NCBI GenBank assembly: GCA_948146395.1
Contig: OX411543.1
Location: 33,003,058-33,067,057, forward strand
Direction: 5' to 3'
Length of the DNA stretch: 64,000 nucleotides
Origin: Fragum whitleyi
Taxonomy: Eukaryota > Mollusca > Bivalvia > Cardiida > Cardiidae
Shown: positions 10,918 to 20,323 of the stretch, piece by piece
How the letters are laid out: every line of letters begins with the position of its first letter
Numbering within the stretch: position 1 is the first letter of the stretch
The notes under the pieces: model-generated
What the model saw: the letters and a program-made list of their open reading frames with translations, nothing else
Told to the model about the DNA's origin: nothing
The model's database searches: none
Made by a program: the position numbers and the translations under genes

Positions 10918-11038
10918 AAAAATCTGCTAAGAAATAATTTAGACTAGCAGAGGGCTATCGAATCAGCAAACTTTCAAAATCGGACCCACGAGGTTTGATG
11001 AGCTGGCGATGTCCTCGAAAAGATGGAGTGTTAAGACA

Positions 11039-12374
11039 AACAAGAGGACCCTGAGGGCCCTAAATCGCTCACCTGATATTTCAAGTAAATTATCATTAAG
11101 ACTCCATTTCCTATGATATGGCATGAACCTTCCCATTTTCAACAGAGTTCATTCTTGTGACCTGGCAAACATTTTGATCAAGTTTCATGAAGATTGGACT
11201 ATATTTGTGGCCTTTGGAACTCTTACGAGAAAATTGTCATTAAGGCCCCTTTTCCCGTGATATGGCATGTATACTTCCCATTTTCAAATGAGTTCATCCT
11301 CATGACCTAACAAACATTCTGACAAAGTTTCATGATGATTGGACCATATTTGTGGCTTCTAGAGAGTAAACAAAATAATTGTCATTAAGACGCCTTTTCC
11401 TGTGATATGGCACCGATCCTTCCCATTTTCAATACACTTCATCCTCATGACCTAACAAACATTCTGACCAAGTTTCATGAAGATTGGACCATATTTGTGG
11501 TTTCTAGAGTGAAAACAAGAAATTTGTCATTAAGGCCCCTTTTCCCGTGATATGGCACAGATCCTTTCCATTTGAGCAATTTTTATAAGGGACCACCCAA
11601 GGAATATTTCTGCCAAGTTTGGTTGATTTTGACCCATAAGTTTAGGAGGAGATGTCGTTTAAAGATAATTTTGACAAAATTGTCATTTAGGCGCCTTTTT
11701 CTGTGAAATGGCACCGATCCTTCCCATTTTCAATACACTTCATCCTCATGACCTAACAAACATTCTGACCAAGTTTCATGAAGATTGGACCATATTTGTG
11801 GCTTCTAGAGTGAAAACAAGAAATTTGTCATTAAGGCCCCTTTTCCCGTGATATGGCACAGATCCTTTCCATTTGAGCAATTTTTATAAGGGACCACCCA
11901 AGGAATATTTCTGCCAAGTTTGGTTGATTTTGACCGATAAGTTTAAGAGGAGATGTCGTTTAAAGATAATTTTGACAAAATTGTCATTAAGGCGCCTTTT
12001 TCTGTGAAATGGCACCGATCCTTCCCATTTTCAATACACTTCATCCTCATGACCTAACAAACATTCTGACCAAGTTTCATGAAGATTGGACCATATTTGT
12101 GGCTTCTAGAGTGAAAACAAGAAATTTGTCATTAAGGCCCTTTTTCCCGTGATATGGCACGGATCCTTTCCATTTGAGCAATTTTCATAAGGGACCACCC
12201 AAGGAATATTTCTGCCAAGTTTGGTTGATTTTGACCCATAAGTTTAGGAGGAGATGTCGTTTAAAGAAAAAGTTGACGCCGTGACGGACAGATGGACAGA
12301 TGGACAGACGGACGCCGGACAACGATCGATCACAATAGCTCCCTTGAGCACTTCGTGCTCAGGTGAGCTAAAAA
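11039..12374 (+). mobile_element. Helentron-like element, family A, full length with 301 bp internal tandem repeats
   Basis: The 5' end is AACAAGAGGACCCTGAGGG then CGCTCACCTGA. The 3' end is GAGCACTTCGTGCTCAGG then TGAGCTAAAAA. Inside, a unit starting GGCACCGATCCTTCCC recurs at 11409, 11710 and 12011, an exact 301 bp period. A TGGACAGA microsatellite precedes the terminal hairpin. Confidence 0.85.
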
Positions 12375-13079
12375 CTCACAAATTGGGCAAATATTTTACC
12401 AACTTTTATTGTCCAAATTTTAGCCCTTTTGATTGGCGAACTATTGCACTATCCCAGCCTCTCAATGATGTCCGATTTACAGTGCTGACAGCACTTTGAT
12501 TACTCCTTTCGCTGTACAGTATGGTTTGTGTTAATCGGAATTCAAAACCTAGTCATCGATTGGGATTCAAGTTCTTACAACTTAGATTCATCCCTTTAGT
12601 CAATCGGGAACCCTTAGCTTTTTTACGGAATAATCCTCGCCAATAATCAGAACGCAGCTTAAGTTTACGGAAAGGTTGTTACGAAAGCGTTTGTGTCGGA
12701 CCTTTCCGATGGCCTGGATACCATTATATCCCGAGCTGTATGGATGTTCTTTCTTCGGAAGCTTTGGCATTAATTTTTGTTTGAGTGTTCCAATGTTGTT
12801 ATGATATCTCGTATAATCCATTACCACACAACAAAATTTTAGACTGGTCCCAATTAAAAGAATTTGCAGACGACAATTTAACCGTTAACGCTGTGTGAAT
12901 TTCTAAAGTTTTTCCCTTTTTGAGTAGGATCATTGTGGGTATTGATACAATTACATGATACGAGCAATTGCTTCATTGTCCAAAATGTTCTCTCCGAAAT
13001 TTTGTCTCTTTTTAGTTTGTATAAACAAGAATGCCATTGACACAATATACGACGTCACAGTAACATTTTAAAAGACGGC
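12375..13079. other. No recognised feature
   Basis: AT-rich sequence. The small open frames show no domain. Confidence 0.5.
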
Positions 13080-13309
13080 CCCTTTTTCTGTGACGCGGCA
13101 TAATTTATTGATGAGAGACTGCAAAATATTGTAGGAAACATTGAGAAATTGAATAATTTCTCTCATTTCTCCTCGATGGCTTCCCTTTTTATTGCATTCG
13201 GTGAATAAAAATTCCAGTTTGAGGAAAATGGTTTTATAAACAGGTACAATGCAGATCTAATCATTTTTTAATCAATTATTGGTTAATTGCCTTTTCTTTT
13301 CTTGATGTG

Positions 13310-13645
13310 TATAACATTTAGAGAAATGACTTCCGCCCATAAAAGACATATTACCATCAGATCAAAAAAACTTTTGGTAGACTGATAAAGGGTCATGCAA
13401 TGATCATTCCAGTGAAATTTGGTTGATGTACATCAATTACATTCTGAGAAAATGATTTTCAAAGTTTCCACTATATAACATATAGAGAAATGACCTCAGT
13501 CTATAAAAGACATACATGTACTTACATCCGATCACAATAATTTTTGGTAAACTGATAAAGGGTCGGGCAATGACCATTCCAGTGAAGTTTGGTTGATATC
13601 AACACAACGCCATGACAATAGCCCAAGTGACCTTCGGCCAGTGAA
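13310..13645 (+). mobile_element. Helentron-like element, family B, 5'-truncated
   Basis: Contains family B body phrases (GAGAAATGACTTCCGCCCAT, GATAAAGGGTCATGCAATGA). It ends in a degenerate 3' hairpin with CATGACAATAGCCCAAGTGA and GGCCAGTGAAGC. Confidence 0.65.
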
Positions 13646-13792
13646 GCAAATTAGTGATATTGGATTTACTTTCTTGAATTTAACTCATACTTTGATCCAC
13701 ACACTCATCCAATTTCATTCCAAAATCATTCATCTTGCCAATTTCTTAACTGTATCTCATAACAAGGTCAATGTTAACATGGTAAGGTTATA

Positions 13793-13940
13793 TATAATAC
13801 GTACTTAGTGTTTTGTATGGAAAAAAATATCTAACGAGGTTGGGAGAATTGAAAATTGTCGAGGCTCTGCCGAGACAATTACCAATTCTCACAACCGAGT
13901 TAGATATTTTTTCATACAATACACTTAGTACGTATTATAT
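13793..13940. repeat. 148 bp palindromic element core
   Basis: TATAATACGTACTTAGTG..GTATGG..ATATCTAACGAGGTTG on the left is mirrored on the right, with GAGGCTCTGCCGAG at the centre. A related tail (ATCATACGGGATGTTATC..AGTTATAAGATAAA) continues to about 14105. A partial, hybrid copy lies at 25128-25316. Confidence 0.75.
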
Positions 13941-14317
13941 TTATCTTATAACCTCTTTTTGTCTTGTTTTAGTCGATGTTTCTAACTTAAATGCTAGTTT
14001 CTAAAAATAACTGTATGATATTATTGTTCTAAAAATAACTATGTGATATCATAAAAAATATCATACGGGATGTTATCATACGGATACTTGTATAGTTATA
14101 AGATAAACTAAGAAATCTATGTGAAAATTTCAACTAGATACAAGTTTTAAATGTTGCAATTGTGCTTGCATATATACATACTGACAGTCCCACGAAGCAG
14201 AAGATGCAATTATACGTCTTCCTTTGGTGACTTGTAAAAAACAGAATTGAATGGAAATAAAGTAATTGATCTGTTTTTCTGGAAAACCTGCCTAAATGAC
14301 ATCACATGGCATTTCCA

Positions 14318-14546
14318 GGGCCTGAGGTTACAAAGCTTTTCTCAGACTCAATTTTCTCAAATTTCAAATTAAAATGAAGGTATGAAAATAAAAGATAATA
14401 TTGATAAGTTGTTATTTATAACAAATTATTTATATTATCTTTTATGTTTATACATTTAAAGGAGTAATGAAACAGGATTAGGGTTTTTATCTCAAACTGT
14501 AATTTGAGAAAATTGAGCCCGAGAAAAATTTTATAACCTCAAGCCC
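14318..14546. mobile_element. 229 bp MITE with long terminal inverted repeats
   Basis: Left GGGCCTGAGGTTAC..TCAATTTTCTCAAATT is mirrored by AATTTGAGAAAATTGA..GTAATCTCAAGCCC-like sequence on the right, at 14502-14546. A second inner inverted repeat contains AAAAGATAAT / ATTATCTTTT. Superfamily unknown. Confidence 0.7.
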
Positions 14547-14831
14547 AGATGTCTCACCCAGATTATACAGAACAAACCATTGTTCTTGTGTGAGGAAAAG
14601 AGAAGACAGACGGACAATTGCACATTAAATGGACAGACAGACACAGTTCCATGAAATAATCTGGTGGGCTTTAGCCAGAAAAAAACCTTAAAAATCATGT
14701 AGCTGAATTTTTTTTCACATGACATCATCTGAACATATAATATTGAGAGTAAATGCTACATGTATTATTTAATTGATCAAAAGATTTTTATATTGAGAAT
14801 TATAAAAGTTATTTGTCAAAGAAGTTTGGCA

Positions 14832-14991
14832 TTAAGGTAGTGAACCTGTAATAGTTCCACAACGTTTTGGAAATAATGAACTTTGGCAGTGTTGGTGTTA
14901 ACTAACGTTTTAATAAAGAAATCTTGGTTACCATTGTGACAGATGATTGGTCCCGTAATGTTGTGGAACTTTTACGGGTCCACTACCTTAA
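14832..14991. mobile_element. GGTAGTGGACC MITE, copy 1
   Basis: Starts TTAAGGTAGTGAACCTGTAA and ends TTTACGGGTCCACTACCTTAA. Relatives lie at 47541-47687, 49907-50065 and 63223-63386. All are about 150-165 bp with the same inverted ends and an internal AACCTCGGT-type segment. Confidence 0.8.
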
Positions 14992-15397
14992 GTCAATCTT
15001 TGTGAAATTTAAATCAAATTAACCTCATGTATAAAAGAGCTTTGTTTAAAATGATAGTTCTGGATACTTTCTGAAATTTTTCTTTTTGTTACAAAGATTA
15101 TTCTATTTCAAAAATATCAAATCTATCCTAAATCACAATCTGACCATTCCAAACTGAAACTGGTTGCAAACATTCTTGTATCGAAGCATTGTAAATTTGG
15201 AGGGAATATCTAAACAAGATTGTGAAACATGAATATTTCAAAAAAGATCATACTTATAAAAATTTGACCGTGACAAATGACCTTGAACTTGTAAGGTGAC
15301 CTCTTCCTGGGGTAAGTATAGAAGTTTGTCAATGAGCCCTATGATCTCTGAAAGAAACATGTTAATAACATTTCTTTTTCACATATCATGGGTTCAA

Positions 15398-15429
15398 TGC
15401 AAGACTGTACCGCCTGGTACAGTCTTGCA
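15398..15429. repeat. Perfect 14 bp stem, 4 nt loop hairpin
   Basis: TGCAAGACTGTACC, loop GCCT, then the exact complement. No surrounding element ends recognised. Confidence 0.8.
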
Positions 15430-15493
15430 CTTAAACCTTGATATGTAAGCTGTCACACAAAAAGGAACTACCTTGGAGCTGTGTAGAATAAAT

Positions 15494-16735
15494 ATTTGAA
15501 CAAGAGGACCAAGATGGTCCTAGATCGCTCACCTGAGTCTCTTTGACCCCTAAGACATCACATTAATTGGATAGGCAGAAGTCAAACAGAAGATAATTGC
15601 CTTAAAATCAATACCATGGAACGTTTTCCAAAGAGCAAGAGCAAGACAGATATGCCTTTTTGCTCTTTGATTCTATGTAAAAAGGGATGCACTCAGGTGG
15701 ACCCCACATTTGACCCCAGGGTCTTGATATGAACAAACTTGGAAGAGGTCCATAAGATGATGCTACATACTGAATATGAAAGCTGTCAGCCTTCTGGTTT
15801 CAGAGAAGAAGATTTTTGAAGGTTTTTCTTTTTTCACCCATCGTGCTCAGATAAGCTGAATGGGATGCGCACGGGTGGAGCCCAAATATGACCCAAGGGT
15901 CATAACAAACTTGGTCAGGGCCCACTAGATGATGCTACATACCAAAAATGAAAGCAGTGTGCCCTCTGGTTTCAATAAAAGAAGATTTTAAAAGATTTTC
16001 GCTCTTTGACTCTATGTAAAAAGGGTTGCGCCCTGGTGGAGCCCAAATATGATCCTAGGGTCTTGATATGAACAAACTTGGTAGAGGACAACTAGATGAT
16101 GCTTCATACCAAATATGAAAGCTGTCTGATTTCTGGTTTCAGAGAAGAAGATTTTGGAAGATTTTCATTTTTTTACCCTTCATGCTCATAAGAGATAAAG
16201 GGATGCACCTGTGCAAAGCCCAAATATGACCCAAGGGTCTTTCTATGAACAAACTTGGTAGAGGCCGACTAGGTGATGCTACATACCAAATATGAAAGCT
16301 GTCTGCCATCTGGTTTCAGAGAAGAAGATTTTTAAAGATTTTCGCTCTTTGATTCTATGTTAAAAGGTTTGGGCCCGGGCAAAGCCCAAAAATGACCCCA
16401 GGGTCTTTATATGAAGGTCCACTAGATAATGCTACATACCAAATATTAAAGCTTTCTGCCTTCTGCTTTCAGAGAAGAAGATTTTTAAAGATTTTCATAT
16501 TTCACCCTTCTTGTTAAGGGTAAAGGGAAAGTTAAGGGTGGATTTCAATTATTTGAACAACTTTGGTAGAGCTTGACCCAAGGAACATTCCTGCCAAGTT
16601 TCATCAAGATTGGCCCACTGGTTTAGGAGGAGAAGATGTTTAAAGAAATTGTGGACGACGTACGACGCACGACTGACGAGGGACATTCTACGATCACAAT
16701 AGCTCACCTTGAGCACTTCGTGAGCTAAAAGGAAG
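15494..16735 (+). mobile_element. Helentron-like element, family A, full length
   Basis: The 5' end is AACAAGAGGACCAAGATGG then TCCTAGATCGCTCACCTGAG. The 3' end is CACAATAGCTCACC, TTGAGCACTTCGTGAGCTAAAA. The body has about five loose repeats of ~190 bp, each with GGTTTCAGAGAAGAAGATTT and AAAGGGATGC-like blocks. It serves as the intact reference for the copy at 38572-40336 that was split by a family D insertion. Confidence 0.85.
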
Positions 16736-16841
16736 TTGGTTCGAGTGCAGGGTAACTGCAGATTGCACTTCAAAATTAGTTTCACAGGAAGACAGATTAA
16801 TTATTTTACATTCAGAACATGGTCAAAGTGTGAAAGGTTTC

Positions 16842-17216
16842 CAGGGCTCGTGTTTGACCCTTAAACCAGGGTTTTGACTCCCAAAAATCCCATTTTGACC
16901 CTCAAAAATTTTGCTGCAGGGGGTCATCTTTACCCACTGAATTTTCAGTGGTGCAACCTATGCAATATTAAAGATTAGATAGATTGATTGTTTTCTTCAT
17001 ACTATTACAAAAGATCTTTATAAATGATACATCATAAACAATAAAGTGTGTCTACACTTTATTGTTTATGTTGTTTCAGTTATAAGATAACTTTAAAGAC
17101 TGATAAGTTCTCATGTCTTGCCCTTTTTTTGACCCCTACAAAACCACTTTTGACCCCTAGAATTCCATGGTCAAGGGTCAATGACTCCCAAATTTAAAAA
17201 GCTAGCACAAGCCCTG
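16842..17216. mobile_element. hAT-type MITE with 5 bp target duplication (GTTTC)
   Basis: 375 bp. The left end CAGGGCTCGTGTTTGACC and right end CACAAGCCCTG are inverted repeats, flanked by GTTTC at 16837-16841 and 17217-17221. It includes a perfect internal hairpin (17033-17070, CATAAACAATAAAGTG stem). Related to 24402-24750. Confidence 0.8.
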
Positions 17217-17318
17217 GTTTCAACCCGAGTCAAACCTTACAAGAATCAACACTTTCACACTACCCAGATAGTCTCTTTTCCCCAGACAAATCATGTATGT
17301 TACCTGTCAAGAACTAGA

Positions 17319-18152
17319 AAGCCATGAATGGCTTGTGTCGCTCCACAGGCATGAAATTCTTGTAAAAGCAAATAAAAGTTTTGACTAGATTTTTAGGAAT
17401 TTGGGGTTCTACTGATGTTGAAAATAATTTTCAAAGTTTCAACTATATAACATATAGAGAAATGACCTCCGCCCATAAAGGACATATTTTTCATCCAATC
17501 AAAATAACTTTTGGCTGCATGATAATGGGTCACCCAAAGATCATACCAAAAATGTTTGTTAGAAATCCATCAATATCATTCTGAGAAAATGATTTTCAAA
17601 GTTTCCACTATATAACACATTGAGAAATGACCTCCGCCCATAAAATGCATATTTTTCATCCGATCACAATTATTTTTGGAAGACTGATAAAGGGTCACTC
17701 AAGGATCATTCAGGTAAAATTTAATTGATATCCATCACTTAGGTTCTGAGAAAATGATTTTGAAAGTTTCCACAATAAAACATATAGAGAAATGACCTCC
17801 GCCCATAAAATGCATATTTTCCATCCTATCACAATGATTTTTTGTAGACTGATAAAGGGTCACTCAAGGATCATTCATGTAAAATTTGATTGGTATTCAT
17901 CAATTAGAATCTGAGAAAACTCACTTTTTACCATATTTGGAAATTAGCCACGCCCATAAAATCCATGTTTTTCATTGGATCAAAATTTCTTGAACAACTT
18001 AGAAAGAGGGTCACCCAAGGATCATTCCTGTGAAGTTTGGTTGAAATTCATTTAAAGAAAAAGTTTACGACCGCACGCACGGACGCACGGACGGACGCAC
18101 AACGGACACAATGCCATGACAATAGCCCCAGTGGCTTTCAGCCAGTGGAGCT
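17319..18152 (+). mobile_element. Helentron-like element, family B, full length
   Basis: The 5' end is AACTAGAAAGCCATGAATGG then CGCTCCACAGGC. The 3' end has ACGCACGGACGGACGCAC, CATGACAATAGCCCC, GTGGCTTTCAGCCAG and TGGAGCTAAAAA. The body has about four units carrying GATCATTC and TAAAGGGTCAC. Confidence 0.85.
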
Positions 18153-18439
18153 AAAAATGGGACCTGGCACACGAAAAGGGACCATCTGGGAACTCTTTAA
18201 AATAAATACTTAATAAAGAGATTGGTTTCAGCACAGGTTAACCAGGTCACAGTTTAATAATTCTTCCACTGGAAGGTAGATTGATCTATCTAGATTCAGC
18301 AAATTAGCAAAGTGTAAACAGTTTTGACCGTAGTCAGTCTGCCCGATCCACCTTGATAGATAATTTCACACTTCCCAGATGGTCCTTTTTCTTATGACAT
18401 GGCACACAATTTGATGGATGAGTGTGAAACAATATAACT

Positions 18440-19800
18440 GCAAATAACCATATTGGCAGTTACAACTGTTTCCCTCTGATAAATCAATTATATGTGCAAA
18501 ATATATTTACAAAAATTTTAAATGCACATCAAAGCGATTCAACAAATTGTTTGATATATTAGTGAACACTGTTTTTGCAGTACTTTATTGCACTCTTGTT
18601 CTTTTTCATTTTTTTTCAATTTTTCTTTCAAAACCCCTGCATGAAAGAGTTATAGGCATTTACAACTGTTTCCTGCTGAGCAAATGACATCATGTTTTAA
18701 TTAAATTATTCAATTCACATCAGAGCAGTTCATCAAATTGTTCAACACTTTCCTCAGGCTAATGTTATGTCACTTCATATTACTCTTCAATTATTTTCAA
18801 TTATCTTAACCCTTTCCTGTTTTACAAAATTTTTGGCCTGTCCAAATTCAAAGGTTTTGCAGACGAAAATTTAAAGTGGATTTAATTTGAAAAATTGCTA
18901 TTCAGTAGGGTAGAAAATAGTGTGGAAAAAGAAGAAATTGCTTGTCAAAAGCAATTTCTTCTTTTTTCACAATGTTTTCTAAATCATAAAATCACAGACA
19001 CATAAAAAGCAGGGATTAAACAGCAAAGGGTTAAATGGACACAGAGTGAAAAAAGTGTAACTGCCTATAACATATAGGTATTTTAAACAACTGTTTCCTG
19101 CTGTGTCATCAATAGATTATTTGAATTAATTCTACACTATGCACATCAAAGAAGTTCAACATTCTGTTTAATATATCTTGATGAAGACTTTCATCTTCCT
19201 CCATGTCTTCTTATCTTTTTTTTTTTCGTTTTTTTAAATTGACATATAGTCAGTTACAATTAGTTCCTGCTGAGCTACCAATATTCCGTGTTAATTTACT
19301 TCACATAATACACATCAAAGCAGTTTGACAGATTTTTCGATATCTTAATGAACACTGGCCTCCGTCCAATGTTGCGGTATTTGATCTTTTAACTTTTTCT
19401 CTTTGAATTTAGCTCAATAGCTCAGCAAGATACAGTTGTAACCACCTATAGACATATCTATAGGTAGTTAAAACTTTTTCCAGTTGAGCCATTGATGTGT
19501 ACATCAAAGCAGTTCAACAAATTGTTCGATATCTTGGTGAACACTTTCCTCTGCCCAATGTTGAGGTATTCAATCTTACTTAATCTTTTTTTTTTTCATT
19601 TTTTCCCCATAGTTCATCAAGAAAAAGTTGTAACTGCCTATTTACATTTAGGCAGTTACAACTTTTTCTTGCTGAGCCATCAATATTCACATCAAAGCAG
19701 TTCAACAAATTGTTCGATATCTTGGTGAACACTTTCCCCCGTCTGATGTTGTGGTATTTCATCATCCTCTTCTTCTTCCTCCTCCTCTTCTTCTTCTTCA
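18440..19800. repeat. Degenerate ~190 bp tandem array built from the SNAPC5 3' end
   Basis: About six units. Each has a CACATCAAAGCAGTTCAACA block (antisense to the last SNAPC5 codons and stop), AACACTTTCC, a TTCTTC/T-rich acidic-tract remnant and then the fold-back motif GCAGTTACAACTTTTTC with TGCTGAGC. Block starts are near 18525, 18715, 19140, 19310, 19500 and 19690. The last one is the live gene's own C-terminus. One unit is split by the MITE at 18810-19030. Confidence 0.75.
18810..19030. mobile_element. piggyBac-type MITE, copy 2
   Basis: 221 bp between TTAA at 18806-18809 and 19031-19034. Ends are CCCTTTCCTG and CAGCAAAGGG, matching the piggyBac pattern of TTAA targets and CCC..GGG ends. 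Same central GAAGAAATTGCTT hairpin as the copy at 4397. Confidence 0.9.
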
Positions 19801-20087
19801 AATTGTTTTCTCATCCTGTTTGTCCTGATAACGTCAAGATCCAAATCAGCTGTATTATCGTCTTCCAAATCCATTTCTTCTTGCTCCTCCAACATCTTGC
19901 TACTCCCTGCAGACATGCTCCCGCGTAGACGCTTGTCCTGTTCCTCGTTCTGTAATCTCACCATGTTCTGTAGAGCTAGTTCCTCTACCTTAAGTCTGTT
20001 TAACTGGTCACTGATCCTAGAAGCAAGGGCAACAAGAGTTGTCTCCTCTTGTTTAAGGATTCGTAACTCCTTTTGGGCAGCCTGCAT
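19692..20087 (-). CDS. SNAPC5: snRNA-activating protein complex subunit 5 (SNAPC5/SNAP19)
   Basis: 131 aa, single exon. SNAPC5 is a small subunit of the SNAP complex, which binds the proximal sequence element of Pol II and Pol III snRNA promoters in the nucleus. Residues 27-40, DQLNRLKVEELALQ, match the family's signature nearly exactly. The N-terminal ~45 residues form a leucine-rich helix. The C-terminal half is acidic with an unbroken run of 11 Glu (97-107), as expected for this family (human ~98 aa). The start places KELR..LKQEE just after Met, as in the human protein. It lies 236 bp downstream of MED22 on the same strand, and co-transcription is possible. The last ~25 codons are the source of the tandem array just downstream. 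Ambiguity: an AG right after the ATG (AAATGCAG) could be a splice acceptor, but it lacks a pyrimidine tract. Confidence 0.88.
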   Translation of the reverse strand: MQAAQKELRILKQEETTLVALASRISDQLNRLKVEELALQNMVRLQNEEQDKRLRGSMSAGSSKMLEEQEEMDLEDDNTADLDLDVIRTNRMRKQFEEEEEEEEEEEDDEIPQHQTGESVHQDIEQFVELL

Positions 20088-20146
20088 TTTCAGTTTTAAC
20101 CAACCTTTTTAAAAAATTCACACAAAAATCACCTTAAATTGATGCT

Positions 20147-20162
20147 TTTATTCACTTTTATT
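20147..20162 (-). terminator. MED22 polyadenylation signals
   Basis: Two AATAAA hexamers on the minus strand (20157-20162 and 20147-20152), about 160-175 bp past the MED22 stop and only ~60 bp before the SNAPC5 start. Confidence 0.55.
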
Positions 20163-20323
20163 TCACATGTATTTCTACTGTTTCACCAGTTTATTTAACG
20201 CCTCTTTTCAACTTTAATATATTTCTCTCCAAGCAGTTTAAATGCACCTAAAGTGTATCTTGAAAGCTAATTGTAACCTTTATGTATTTTTCTTGTTGTT
20301 TAATCTTTAAATAAGATTAATTT

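Noticed and set aside
11039..12374. CRISPR-like regular repeats
   Set aside because: Eukaryotic context; period 301 bp with no short repeat/spacer pattern; clearly an internal minisatellite.
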